A stretch of 18,162 nt of DNA from Ruminococcus sp. AF46-10NS (lineage in GTDB: Bacteria > Bacillota > Clostridia > Lachnospirales > Lachnospiraceae): contig NZ_QRNF01000055.1 in NCBI RefSeq assembly GCF_003474435.1, positions 1 through 18,162 of the forward strand, written 5' to 3'. This document shows positions 1-7,716 of the stretch, one piece after another. The notes below the pieces were generated by a model, which was not told the DNA's origin, did not search any database, and was given only the letters and a program-made list of their open reading frames with translations. Positions within the stretch are counted from its first letter, which is position 1. Every line of letters starts with the position of its first letter. Both the position numbers and the translations under genes were made by a program.

Positions 1-143
1 TTATATTATTTTCATCACAATATATATTTCGTCCTGTTCCCAAAGCAACAAGAACAGACTCTATTATTTCTTCTTCATTATCATTAAAAGATATCAATAA
101 TATTTTTCCGATGTTTTCACTTCCTTCCAACAAATACTTGCAT
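1..143 (-). pseudogene. Possible 5' part of an unrecognised gene, frame broken near the start, cut by the window edge
   Basis: An ATG at 141-143 lies 7 bases after the stop of the upstream gene and is preceded by AGGAAC. In that frame only eight codons are open (MQVFVGRK then stop). Removing one G of the GG in GTTGGAAGG joins the start to a long coding-like frame beginning MQVFVEGSENIGKILLISFN and remaining open to the window edge. The acidic stretch DNEEEIIES follows. I do not recognise the family. Small proteins of this style are common in immunity-gene clusters, but that is only an impression. The frame break may be real or a base-calling error. Confidence 0.3.
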
Positions 144-150
144 TATGTTC

Positions 151-408
151 CTATCTAATTCTAAAATCACCAACACCATAATCTGGTTCCCCATTCATTT
201 CTATCACTTTACATAGTTTGCGATTAAAATATTTTTCTAAAACTGGCATGAAGTTATCAATTTTTCTTTCTTCCCCATACAGTTCTACCATCATTTCGTT
301 AGTCGGTTCATATTGAACGCAACCTAACATATGATATTTCTGGCAAAGCAAGTACATTTCAATTTTTCCAACAGCTTCGCTGTAATACATTCTGTATCGT
401 TTTAACAT
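151..408 (-). CDS. Hypothetical protein, 85 residues
   Basis: I chose the ATG at 408 because GGAG stands about nine bases before it. A longer frame from a GTG at 462 would overlap the end of the upstream frame. The product, starting MLKRYRMYYSEAVGKIEMYL, is soluble, charged and ends with GDFRIR. It has no signal peptide or membrane segment and I do not recognise its family. It sits directly downstream of a remnant whose C-terminus resembles a secreted protein, and just upstream of another small gene. A cluster of small immunity-type proteins is possible but unproven. Confidence 0.45.
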   Translation of the reverse strand: MLKRYRMYYSEAVGKIEMYLLCQKYHMLGCVQYEPTNEMMVELYGEERKIDNFMPVLEKYFNRKLCKVIEMNGEPDYGVGDFRIR

Positions 409-440
409 TCGCTTTACTTCTCCGCCCCATTTGCTTTTTC

Positions 441-842
441 TCAGTTCACCGCCTGATTCCACTCTGCACCATTTATATCAGTCCATGTATCCACACCATC
501 AAATATAAATATTCTTTCTATACGATCCATGTATCTTCCATCAGCCAACTTATAAACAGTCGTTGTTTCCCCCGTCAGATTTACAATTTCAACTACATCC
601 TCTCCTGGATAATCTTCATTCTCTGAACTGGATTCTGAATTCTCTTCTTCAGTTTTCTCCAAATAATCCACCTGAATTTCATCATCCATGATACCAGAGC
701 GAATCAGTTTTCCACTCTTGATGATTGCAACCTTGTCGCAGAGTTTTTCCGCCACCTCTAACACATGGGTGGAAAAGAAAATCGCACCGCCGGCATCACA
801 GACCTCTCGCATCATCCCTTTTGCGTTTTGTTTTGGGGTCAG
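441..842 (-). pseudogene. Chimeric remnant: C-terminal part of an ABC-transporter ATPase joined in frame to an unrelated C-terminal domain
   Basis: The frame opens after a TAG at 843-845 with VLTPKQNAKGMMREVC, which matches the region after Walker B (GLDPxx) of ABC-2-type ATPases. It continues with IFFSTHVLEVAEKLCDKVAI, the typical H-loop segment FSTH. Walker A, the Q-loop and the LSGGQ signature are absent, so it cannot be a working ATPase. From about residue 50 on, the protein becomes an acidic linker (EKTEEENSESSSENEDYPGED) and then a compact domain rich in aromatics and glycine, ending DINGAEWNQAVN. That tail is unlike any ABC ATPase and looks like the end of a secreted or lipoprotein-type protein. 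A deletion that fused two genes is the simplest reading. Translation may not occur, because there is no start with a good ribosome binding site. Confidence 0.5.
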
Positions 843-942
843 AACCTATTAAACAGAACACAATGACTATGCAGAGTAGAGACGCAATCATATTCCGTAA
901 AAATTTCCTAACCGGATGTTTCTTTTTCTGCCTTCTCCTCAT
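796..942 (-). CDS. Small membrane protein, 48 residues, probably truncated
   Basis: The ATG at 942 overlaps the stop of the preceding small gene as ATGA, which suggests translational coupling. The product starts MRRRQKKKHPVRKFLRNMIA, a strongly basic N-terminus, followed by one hydrophobic segment at about residues 18-34 (ASLLCIVIVFCLIG). The last 15 residues come from reading the ABC-ATPase remnant in the wrong frame, so the original gene was probably longer and was cut when that remnant was joined. The family is not recognised. It may be only an untranslated remnant. Confidence 0.3.
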   Translation of the reverse strand: MRRRQKKKHPVRKFLRNMIASLLCIVIVFCLIGSDPKTKRKRDDARGL

Positions 943-1115
943 AAGCATCCATCCTTTTCCAGCCTTCTGACAATCCAATCTGCCAGTTCCCATACAATAC
1001 CAACGCCAAAAAACAGCAGACAGAACAGAACCATAAACACATACAATGCTACAATCATTCCTATTTTCTTGCCACGCCGAATCAGTGTGCCGCAAATGCA
1101 ACTCTTATTTTTCAT
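939..1115 (-). CDS. Small single-pass membrane protein, 58 residues
   Basis: The frame runs from ATG 1115 to TGA 939-941. The product starts MKNKSCICGTLIRRGKKIGM, with a basic, cysteine-bearing N-terminus. One long hydrophobic helix follows at about residues 20-46 (IVALYVFMVLFCLLFFGVGIV), then a charged amphipathic tail WELADWIVRRLEKDG. The ribosome binding site is weak (GTGAGAG). It lies 93 bases after the permease gene on the same strand and is coupled by ATGA to the next small frame. Its function is unknown. A small accessory peptide of the transporter is one possibility; chance coding is another. Confidence 0.42.
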   Translation of the reverse strand: MKNKSCICGTLIRRGKKIGMIVALYVFMVLFCLLFFGVGIVWELADWIVRRLEKDGCL

Positions 1116-1158
1116 ATGCCGCTCTCACATTCTTAAACTACTGTATAGAAATTCTGCA

Positions 1159-1185
1159 GCACAGCAGCTTTTTTTCCTGCTGTGC
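1159..1185. terminator. Inverted repeat between the permease gene and the small membrane genes
   Basis: Two perfect 9-base arms, GCACAGCAG (1159-1167) and CTGCTGTGC (1177-1185), enclose a loop made almost wholly of T on the plus strand. No T-run follows on the minus strand, so it is not a canonical terminator for the ABC genes, although it is placed where one would end. Confidence 0.35.
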
Positions 1186-1208
1186 CGCTGTTTTATCTGC
1201 AGTTCCAA

Positions 1209-3536
1209 TTACAAGTCATTAATCGTATCCGTGATTGCCATGTCCCTCATACGTTTCGTGGGTTCATGAACCGCAATAATGCACGAAAAAACGACTAGCA
1301 AAAGTACAATTCCAATGGTAGTAAATGGGATATTCCAAAAGCCACCAAAATGACTAATGACAATCTTCACATAAATCAAATAGTGAAGTATCAACCCAAG
1401 GGCAGTTCCGGCAATTGTACCGTAAACAGCGTATGTTACTGCCTCTGCCGTTATCATCTTTGTAACCTGCCTGCTCTCCATCCCAACAGCACGCATCGCA
1501 CCGTATTGCTTCACCCTTGCAGAAACACTCATTGAAATACTGTTCATAATATTCAACATGGTTATCAGAGAAATGATTGCCAGGAAACCGTATGCCGCAA
1601 TTCGGAATACCCAGTAGGAGCCAAAAACATCGTTCTTTTCTTCCCTGTCATCGGAAAATTGATATCCATCAAACAAATCACGAATCTGCTCTACTTCCGA
1701 TTCGGAAATATCACTTTTTGTTATTATACTCACTGTAGCATAATCCTGCTCCCCTGTTAGATTCCGATAGGTTTCTTCTGAGCACACCACAACGGTTGCG
1801 CCGCTGACGCTCCCAACTCCTTCGGATGCAACACATGCTACTTCAACCTCGTGATTTCCAATCTTTATTTTATCCCCCACATTCAGATGTCCGGCATCAT
1901 TATAGACCGCCATCACGTAATCAGAAGCACCATAAACACTTGATAAATCTCCACTTATCATTGACTCTTTGAAGCTGTCCAGCATAAAATCCCCATAAGA
2001 AAACAGGTCAATCTTCCCTGCGTTGCCGTTAATTTCAACAGGATAATCTATAGCAAACATCATGCCAAAAGCAGACTCTACACCTGATATTTCTGAAATA
2101 TCTTCTAACAAACTTCTATCTATGGAATTTGATTCGTTTTCGCTCGCAATCGTAATATCCGGCGTGAAATCACTCACCGATGGAAGCAATTTGTGCACAA
2201 CATCAAGGCAAGCGGAAAAAGCCAAGAACAATACGATTGTAAGGGCAAAGGAGCCTGTCATCAGAAACAGGTTTTTCTTAGACGCTGTCGCATGGTGGAT
2301 TCCAAGGGAAGTTTCTACTTTAAAAAGCTTCGTATTTGCCGCATAGACCACTTTTTTCGATGATTCTGAATTTCCAGATACAGCTGCTACTGGAGAAACT
2401 TTTGCTGCATGTTTTGCAGGAGCCTGCGCCGCAATAAATACCGTAACTACGCCCACAACAGCTCCGCAAAGAATGCCGCTTATGCTTACCGAAAAAAGAG
2501 GCATATCCACCCATTCTCCTTTTACAACGAACCGCAATACCGCACATGCTATCCAACAAATCACCGTCCCTAAAGCACATCCAATCGGGATAGCGGTTTT
2601 GCACCAGTTCAATGCCTCAAGCCGTACAAGCCGTACAATCTGCTGTTTGCTTGCCCCAACACACCGCATCATTCCAAAAAACTTTGTCCGCTGCGCCACA
2701 TTACTGTTCATGCAACCTGAGATCATTAAAACACCGGCAAGCAATATGATTACAAAACATGTAATTGCCAGAGGGTAAAGATCACTTACCCTTTCATCGG
2801 TGCTGGCTCCCAACAGACTTAAAACTGCCGTGTTCTCCTCAACATTTTCATCCATAAGGTTATATTGCTCTTTCATTTCAGCAATCGTTTTCTTCAAGCC
2901 CTTCTCTTTCTCGAACCGGATATAAAACTGAGACGATGCTTCCACGCCATTCAAACTGCGTACTTCATCAAATGCCTCTCTGTTCATGTACACGCAGCTA
3001 CCTTCAATGATATCGTTAAACTCTGTATCATCCTCATAAAATCCAGAAACGGTGTATTCAAGAACACCCGCAGGCGTATTTAAGGTAATCTTGTCCCCCA
3101 CCCTAATTCCAAAAAGCTCTTTTGCATCAGCACTGAGCGCAACTTCTTTTCCACTCTGAGGATAAGCACCTTCCGTTGGATAATTCATAATGTCTGCAAC
3201 GTATGCTTCCTCAGTACCATATAAAACCGCATTTTTTCCATTTATATAATAGCCCTGGTCAGCATCAATATTAATCACATCATACCATGAGGAAACCCCA
3301 ACATTAGCATTTTCGCAAATCTGTTCCGCTTTATCTTCCGGCACATTCTGCAGGGCAATGTGCCAGTTCCCATGATTATGGCGCATTGCAGTTGTCTGCC
3401 CTTCCATCCACATTTCCAACATGGAAAAAATTGCAGTTACGAGGAAGACAGCAAGAATAATGCAAATTCGTGTCATCCGGCTCTGCCGTCTGTGTACTTT
3501 TGCCGAAATCGGGATAAGGCTTAAATAGCTCTTCAT
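1209..3536 (-). CDS. ABC transporter permease with two FtsX domains (MacB-like)
   Basis: The 775-residue membrane protein pairs with the ATPase encoded just upstream; the two genes overlap by ATGA (3533-3536). The order is an N-terminal membrane helix (about 25-42, IILAVFLVTAIFSML), a long MacB-type periplasmic-like domain (about 50-250) and three helices of the first FtsX domain (about 255-385). These are followed by a helix near 425-450, a second extracytoplasmic domain (about 455-660) and a second FtsX domain with three helices to the C-terminus. Eight membrane segments in total are plausible, with the FtsX signatures FGMMRCVGASKQQIVRL and YGAMRAVGMESRQV. This layout differs from the ten-helix BceB permeases. 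Such transporters move peptides or lipids out of the membrane, or act in antimicrobial-peptide resistance. The substrate cannot be read from sequence. The neighbouring two-component system suggests induction by envelope stress. Confidence 0.92.
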   Translation of the reverse strand: MKSYLSLIPISAKVHRRQSRMTRICIILAVFLVTAIFSMLEMWMEGQTTAMRHNHGNWHIALQNVPEDKAEQICENANVGVSSWYDVINIDADQGYYINGKNAVLYGTEEAYVADIMNYPTEGAYPQSGKEVALSADAKELFGIRVGDKITLNTPAGVLEYTVSGFYEDDTEFNDIIEGSCVYMNREAFDEVRSLNGVEASSQFYIRFEKEKGLKKTIAEMKEQYNLMDENVEENTAVLSLLGASTDERVSDLYPLAITCFVIILLAGVLMISGCMNSNVAQRTKFFGMMRCVGASKQQIVRLVRLEALNWCKTAIPIGCALGTVICWIACAVLRFVVKGEWVDMPLFSVSISGILCGAVVGVVTVFIAAQAPAKHAAKVSPVAAVSGNSESSKKVVYAANTKLFKVETSLGIHHATASKKNLFLMTGSFALTIVLFLAFSACLDVVHKLLPSVSDFTPDITIASENESNSIDRSLLEDISEISGVESAFGMMFAIDYPVEINGNAGKIDLFSYGDFMLDSFKESMISGDLSSVYGASDYVMAVYNDAGHLNVGDKIKIGNHEVEVACVASEGVGSVSGATVVVCSEETYRNLTGEQDYATVSIITKSDISESEVEQIRDLFDGYQFSDDREEKNDVFGSYWVFRIAAYGFLAIISLITMLNIMNSISMSVSARVKQYGAMRAVGMESRQVTKMITAEAVTYAVYGTIAGTALGLILHYLIYVKIVISHFGGFWNIPFTTIGIVLLLVVFSCIIAVHEPTKRMRDMAITDTINDL

Positions 3537-4216
3537 TCACTGCACCTCCCCATGTCGGTCAGCACGCCGTCCGATACCTGCAGTACCCGGTCTGCCGTCT
3601 GCGCAATGCTCCGGTTATGGGTAATCATGATGATCGTCTGGGCGTACCGCTTGGATGCATTTTTCAGCAGGGCAATCACCTCGCTGCTGTTCTGGGTGTC
3701 CAGGTTGCCAGTCGGCTCGTCAGCGAGAATCAGGGAGGGACGTGTAATCAGCGCACGCCCGATTGCTACCCTCTGCTGCTGGCCGCCGGATAACTGGCTT
3801 GGCAGATAGTTCCGGCGTTCCTTCAGATTCAGTACCGCAAGCAACTCCTCTAGATACTTCTTATCCGGTTTCTGATAATCCAGCAGTACCGGAAAGATGA
3901 TATTCTGTTCCACGGTCAACTCCGGAATCAGATTAAACGCCTGAAAAATAAATCCAATATTCCGTCTACGAAAAATAGTCAGCTTGCTCTCCTTCATCGC
4001 AAAGATATCCTTGCCGTCAATCAGCACCTTTCCCGATGTGGGGTTATCCAACGCGCCGATCATGTTAAGCAATGTGCTTTTTCCGGATCCAGACTCTCCT
4101 ACGATAGCAACATACTCTCCTTTTGGAACCGAAAAACTAACTTTTTTTAATGCATGTACAGCCGTTTCACCACTGCCGTAAGTTTTGGAAATTGATTTTA
4201 CTTCTAATAAATCCAT
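3533..4216 (-). CDS. ABC transporter ATP-binding protein (MacB/LolD type)
   Basis: The 227-residue protein carries all the nucleotide-binding motifs: Walker A GESGSGKST (40-48), Q-loop at Q92 (FQAFNLIPEL), signature LSGGQQQRVAIG (142-153), Walker B LILADEPTGNLD (162-173) and the H-loop H200 (MITHN). The length and the motif sequence are those of the MacB/LolD/BceA group, which drive FtsX permeases. The start at 4216 has AGAGGTG about nine bases upstream. The gene is translationally coupled to the permease. It is the first gene of a transcript that begins after the terminator at 4374-4405 and carries the palindromic operator at 4354-4369, so it should be induced separately from the YdcF gene. 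Confidence 0.95.
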   Translation of the reverse strand: MDLLEVKSISKTYGSGETAVHALKKVSFSVPKGEYVAIVGESGSGKSTLLNMIGALDNPTSGKVLIDGKDIFAMKESKLTIFRRRNIGFIFQAFNLIPELTVEQNIIFPVLLDYQKPDKKYLEELLAVLNLKERRNYLPSQLSGGQQQRVAIGRALITRPSLILADEPTGNLDTQNSSEVIALLKNASKRYAQTIIMITHNRSIAQTADRVLQVSDGVLTDMGRCSE

Positions 4217-4353
4217 ATGTTATGCACCTCTTTCATTTATCTGTTTTGTCCAGACATAAAAACAGATGCCTCCCGCAAAAGCTATTAGGCTCTGCTCTCT
4301 TCCTGAACTTCTGTGAGCATACCACTCAAATCCTACAGTAACATGACTGTCAG

Positions 4354-4369
4354 CCTACAATTTTGTAGG
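4354..4369. promoter_or_regulatory. Palindromic operator upstream of the ABC transporter genes
   Basis: CCTACAATTTTGTAGG has 7-base arms CCTACAA/TTGTAGG around TT. It is identical to the site at 5590-5605. The core TACA-N4-TGTA agrees with the TnACA-N4-TGTnA sites of BceR-like response regulators. On the minus strand it is followed at once by CTGACA, a possible -35 box (4348-4353), and lies about 140 bases before the ATPase start. A degenerate half-site, CCTACAG, is at 4332-4338. Confidence 0.7.
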
Positions 4370-4373
4370 ATTT

Positions 4374-4405
4374 AAAAAAGCTGCACCGTCATCATAGCGG
4401 GCAGC
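4374..4405 (-). terminator. Rho-independent terminator after the YdcF-family gene
   Basis: On the minus strand GCTGCCCG (4405-4398) pairs with CGG-T-GCAGC (4388-4380) with one bulged T, and six T follow (4379-4374). It ends the transcript that contains the YdcF gene, immediately before the operator of the ABC genes. Confidence 0.65.
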
Positions 4406-4465
4406 TCCCGAATAAGAGGCTGCCGTACAAAAAAAGATCTCCCACTGGCAGTATCCCTTCATAAT

Positions 4466-5500
4466 TTATAGAAACAAAGCAATCAACCTTACTGCAATCG
4501 TAATCCCCGCCGCAATACCAACCACCAAGGCGTGGAACTTCCATGTCATTTTCAGATACCCGGCAAACTCCCGGAGCAGGGCGTTCAGCGTAAAATACCA
4601 TTTCGTCTTTGCCCCATAGCCAACGCATTTCATTCCCTGCCTTCTGGCAAGGAGCAGCGCCCGGAACACATGATAGGCTGTGGTGACAAGAATAACTTTC
4701 GATCTCTCTTTCTCCATCACCCGTCTTGAAAACAGCAGGTTTTCTTCTGTAGACACGGATTTCGACTCAATCCGAATCCTTTTCTTATCCACACCTTTCT
4801 CCACGGCATAAGCCGCCATTGCTTCTCCCTCCGGGATGTCCTCGCCCGGCCCTTGACCACCGGAGAGAATCATCACTGCATCCTGATTGCAGGTCAGTAG
4901 CTCGATCCCTTTATCAATCCGTGCCGCCAGAAGAGGGGGCACCCGTGTACCAAGAATCCCGTAACCGAGTACCACGATATAATCCGCACCTCGGTTCTTC
5001 TTCAAGTGAAATAGGTTCAGGAGGGCGGAAAACGTGTACATGGACATCAGTATCAGCACATAAACCGCCGCAAAACTGACAATAGCATAAAGCACAGTTC
5101 CGAATGTATGCTCTGCTAAATCCCTGATCCTGGGCCAGACAACCAGATACCCATACAATAGAACCGCAAAAAGCAAGGATAACAGGTTAGACAGTTTCAT
5201 GCCTTCACGCCGGATGACCTTGATGCCTTCCACACAAAACATCAAAACCATAAATCCCGGCAGAGCTAGGACGCAGAGTACCACGGCAATAAATAAGGCT
5301 ACTAGAATGCCAATAATCCAGCCACTGGATGCCAGTTGAGCTGAGTATTCGGATACTGTAAAGAACAAAAGCAGCACCAGACACGCCAACATACCCCAAA
5401 AGGAAACGCCGCTCCACAGTGTCCTAAGATCATGTACCATAATTCCCACATAGATTAAAACCACAATCACAAACACAATAAATGAAATGCCACACAGCAT
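4466..5500 (-). CDS. YdcF/DUF218 family membrane protein (SanA/ElyC-like)
   Basis: I start at the ATG at 5500 because GGGGAGGTGG stands just before it; a GTG at 5560 in the same frame has no such site. The 344-residue product has five hydrophobic segments in its first half (about 5-28, 33-52, 58-78, 82-105 and 128-180 as a pair). A DUF218 domain follows (about 185-315), with IVVLGYGI, the glycine-rich ILSGGQGPGEDIPEGEAM, an ENLLFSRRVM stretch and ILVTTAYHVFRALLLAR, the usual TxxYHxxRA motif. A C-terminal helix ends the protein. DUF218 proteins are tied to envelope integrity and peptidoglycan precursor handling, but the enzyme reaction is not established. It lies between the kinase and the ABC genes and has its own copy of the operator (5590-5605), which supports a role in the same stress response. 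Confidence 0.85.
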   Translation of the reverse strand: MLCGISFIVFVIVVLIYVGIMVHDLRTLWSGVSFWGMLACLVLLLFFTVSEYSAQLASSGWIIGILVALFIAVVLCVLALPGFMVLMFCVEGIKVIRREGMKLSNLLSLLFAVLLYGYLVVWPRIRDLAEHTFGTVLYAIVSFAAVYVLILMSMYTFSALLNLFHLKKNRGADYIVVLGYGILGTRVPPLLAARIDKGIELLTCNQDAVMILSGGQGPGEDIPEGEAMAAYAVEKGVDKKRIRIESKSVSTEENLLFSRRVMEKERSKVILVTTAYHVFRALLLARRQGMKCVGYGAKTKWYFTLNALLREFAGYLKMTWKFHALVVGIAAGITIAVRLIALFL

Positions 5501-5589
5501 TCCTTCCACCTCCCCGGTCATTCCTTTTACAAATGTCTTTTTTTCTAGATAAGGATACACCCTTTACCTTGCAGGCAGATGAATCTTTC

Positions 5590-5605
5590 CCTACAATTTT
5601 GTAGG
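5590..5605. promoter_or_regulatory. Second copy of the palindromic operator, upstream of the YdcF gene and overlapping the kinase stop codon
   Basis: CCTACAATTTTGTAGG is identical in all 16 bases to the copy at 4354-4369. It encodes the last residues of the kinase (PTKL and the TAG stop, 5591-5593) and is 90 bases before the YdcF start. No clear -35/-10 pair is visible after it, which is usual for activator-dependent promoters. Confidence 0.65.
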
Positions 5606-6628
5606 AATCAGAAAACTGATTATAAACATAGTTCCTTTTCCAAGCTCACTATTTACTTCTATCGTTCCATTGTGTGCTTCAATAATCATTTTCGCAAGAG
5701 GGAGTCCAAGCCCGATGCCCTGCTGGTCTTTCGAGAAACGACTCCGATAAAACCGTTTGAAAATGTGATGAAGATCTTCCGGATGGATGCCGCTCCCGTT
5801 ATCCTTTATCTGAATCTGTACAATGGAAGCAGACTTTCTCCACTTGATTTCTATGGTATCCCCGCTCTTCGTATGATCCATAGCATTTTTCACAATATTA
5901 TCCACTGCCTCCAGAATCCAGTCACGGTCACAAGATAGAAAAATATCTTCCTCCCCGAATAAAACTAGTTTCTTCTGTTCCTGTTCTGCCCGGTACGAAA
6001 AGCGCAGCTCCACATTGTTCATCATCTCCGCCACATCTTCCGGCTTTTTCTCCAATACGATAGAACCGGCATCCAGTTTCGTGATCTTCAAAAGATTCTG
6101 CACCAACGTATTGATCCGATCAAGTTCTTTTTCTGATAGCGAGGTAAATTCCTGAATTTCTGGCACATCCACTGCTTCCCCCTGCAGAAGTCCATTGTAG
6201 ATATTTAATGCAGCCAACGGCGTCTTTAACTGATGGGAAATATCCGATATGGTATTCTTCAAAAACTGCTTTGACCTGCGTTCCTGCTCCACATGGGCGT
6301 TCAAAATGGTAACCAGAGAATTCACCTCATGGAAAAGCCGGTACACTTCCCCCTCCTCGTCGCAGTCAATGCGGGCCTCATGGTTCCCGGAAATATATTC
6401 CTTAATCTGTGACACCGCTGTTTCCATGACCTCATTCTGTTCCTTAAAATAGCCGTAGCCAAAAATAAGAATAACCGCTCCCATTCCAACCATGCACAGG
6501 ATAATAACTAGAGTCACAGATTCCGCCTCGAAAGAAGTGAGCAATACCGCCGCCAGGATAAAAATCACAGTACAGACCGTTATTTTACCAAACAGCTCCT
6601 TGATTTTTTTGTTTGCCAATATCTTCAC
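5591..6628 (-). CDS. Sensor histidine kinase with two membrane helices and a very short outer loop
   Basis: The start is a GTG at 6628, 14 bases after the regulator stop, with GAGGGGTG upstream. The 345-residue protein has two membrane helices (about 14-31 and 38-58) joined by only some eight residues (TSFEAESV), so there is almost no outer sensing domain. This resembles intramembrane-sensing kinases such as BceS. A short linker leads to the H-box SDISHQLKTPLAAL with H132, then the N-box VDNIVKNAMDH (N244/N248), G1 box DNGSG (277-281), an F-box HHIFKRFYR and G2 box GIGLGLPLAK (304-313). It should autophosphorylate H132 and pass the phosphate to the regulator encoded just upstream. In BceS-like systems the partner transporter itself is the sensor, and the nearby ABC pair could play that part here. 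That is inference. Confidence 0.93.
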   Translation of the reverse strand: MKILANKKIKELFGKITVCTVIFILAAVLLTSFEAESVTLVIILCMVGMGAVILIFGYGYFKEQNEVMETAVSQIKEYISGNHEARIDCDEEGEVYRLFHEVNSLVTILNAHVEQERRSKQFLKNTISDISHQLKTPLAALNIYNGLLQGEAVDVPEIQEFTSLSEKELDRINTLVQNLLKITKLDAGSIVLEKKPEDVAEMMNNVELRFSYRAEQEQKKLVLFGEEDIFLSCDRDWILEAVDNIVKNAMDHTKSGDTIEIKWRKSASIVQIQIKDNGSGIHPEDLHHIFKRFYRSRFSKDQQGIGLGLPLAKMIIEAHNGTIEVNSELGKGTMFIISFLIPTKL

Positions 6629-6642
6629 TTACACTTCACCCC

Positions 6643-7329
6643 TCACTTTTCCGCATTCCATTTGTATCCCATACGGCGCACCGTCACAATCCGCTCCGGT
6701 TTTCCTGGATCATCTTCTATCTTAGTGCGAAGCCTGCGGATGTAAACCGACAGCGTATTGCCATCCACATAGTCTCCATTGCAGTCCCAAAGTTTTCCCA
6801 GAATCTGCTCCGGAGAAAGCACCTGGCCGGGGTTTTCCATCAATAGATGTAGAAGCTTATATTCGTTCGCTGTCAACTCAATCTTCTCGTTGTCCTTATA
6901 TACCTCACTCTTCAAAAGCTGGATGGAAATGCCACCGGAACTGAGTTCCGTATCCGTCTGATTGAAGTTATCGCTCCTGCGGAGCAAGGCATTGATTCTC
7001 GACATGAACACCGCAAGCTTAAACGGCTTCGTGATGTAATCATCTCCACCAATGTCCAATCCCATGATAATGTCCGTTTCTTCATCCATAGCGGTCAGAA
7101 ACATAATTGGCATTTTCGATGTCTGCCGGATGTTTCTGCAAATATCGAAACCAGATCCGTCCGGAAGTGATACATCCAAAATTACCAAATCATATTTTCC
7201 ATCCTCCCACTTTTCATCTGCTTCACTTTTGGTATGCGCAATGTTCAGTCCATATCCTGCTTTTTTTACAGCAAAAGATAGTCCGCTTATTAAGCTCAGA
7301 TCATCCTCGACCAATAAAATCTGTTTCAT
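6643..7329 (-). CDS. OmpR-family DNA-binding response regulator
   Basis: The start is the ATG at 7329 (MKQILLVEDD), after AAGGAGATAG; a longer in-frame start at 7368 adds residues that do not belong to the receiver domain. The 228-residue product has a receiver domain (about 1-115) with acidic pair D9-D10, phosphoacceptor D52 (LVILDVSLPDGSG), the conserved MFLTAMDEE and the switch lysine in YITKPF. A C-terminal winged-helix domain follows (about 130-226, LTANEYKLLHLL, SVYIRRLRTKIEDD, VRRMGYKW). It is the first gene of the module and is followed after 14 bases by its kinase. The likely DNA targets are the two identical palindromes at 4354 and 5590. Confidence 0.95.
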   Translation of the reverse strand: MKQILLVEDDLSLISGLSFAVKKAGYGLNIAHTKSEADEKWEDGKYDLVILDVSLPDGSGFDICRNIRQTSKMPIMFLTAMDEETDIIMGLDIGGDDYITKPFKLAVFMSRINALLRRSDNFNQTDTELSSGGISIQLLKSEVYKDNEKIELTANEYKLLHLLMENPGQVLSPEQILGKLWDCNGDYVDGNTLSVYIRRLRTKIEDDPGKPERIVTVRRMGYKWNAEK

Positions 7330-7446
7330 TCCGTTTCTATCTCCTTCATGTAAATGACTTATTCCCATTATTCTGGAAATGAACCCTGTGTTTCTAAACT
7401 CTTATCCTGTTCATCAGGACACCACCTATTTTACCTCTAAACCGAT

Positions 7447-7476
7447 ATTATCTCAACTTCATCTTGCCAATGCCAA
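7447..7476 (-). promoter_or_regulatory. Candidate sigma-A promoter of the two-component operon
   Basis: On the minus strand TTGGCA (7476-7471) and GATAAT (7452-7447) are 18 bases apart, five of six bases matching the consensus in each box. The start codon of the regulator is about 115 bases downstream. The leader has a short hairpin, TCCTG (7405-7409) and CAGGA (7415-7419). Confidence 0.4.
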
Positions 7477-7560
7477 GTGTTCCAACAAAAAAGAGGAAAA
7501 AAATTCTTCTACCTGATAGTGGCAGAGATTTCTCCCTGCTGTTTCATCGGTCTATTGCTT

Positions 7561-7716
7561 TTATATTTTATCATAAGATTTTTTATACTCTGCAAGTGAT
7601 TGCTCCCTTTCCCATTTCTGATCCTCCATCAGTTCCTTCTCATAATCTTCATACTCCGCTGCCCTGGCTGTTTTGTTCTCGTATACAATAAGTAAATTTA
7701 CAACAAAACAATAAAT
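7561..7716 (-). pseudogene. Coding-like remnant without a start, highly charged
   Basis: An open frame of 52 codons ends at 7561-7563. From about 7690 it reads VYENKTARAAEYEDYEKELM and then MEDQKWEREQSLAEYKKSYD, a charged helical sequence of coding quality, while the part before it is low-complexity. No convincing start or ribosome binding site is present. It looks like the C-terminal end of a lost mobile-element gene. I do not recognise the family. It lies between the regulator promoter and the oriT-like region. Confidence 0.3.

Noticed and set aside
796..1101. A 101-residue minus-strand frame containing the 48-residue membrane protein
   Set aside because: Its first part is the 58-residue gene read in another frame. 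The better start for the rest is the ATGA-coupled ATG at 942.
1159..1185. A true rho-independent terminator for the ABC operon
   Set aside because: The stem is good but no T-run follows on the minus strand; the T-rich part is the loop. It is listed only as a terminator-like inverted repeat.
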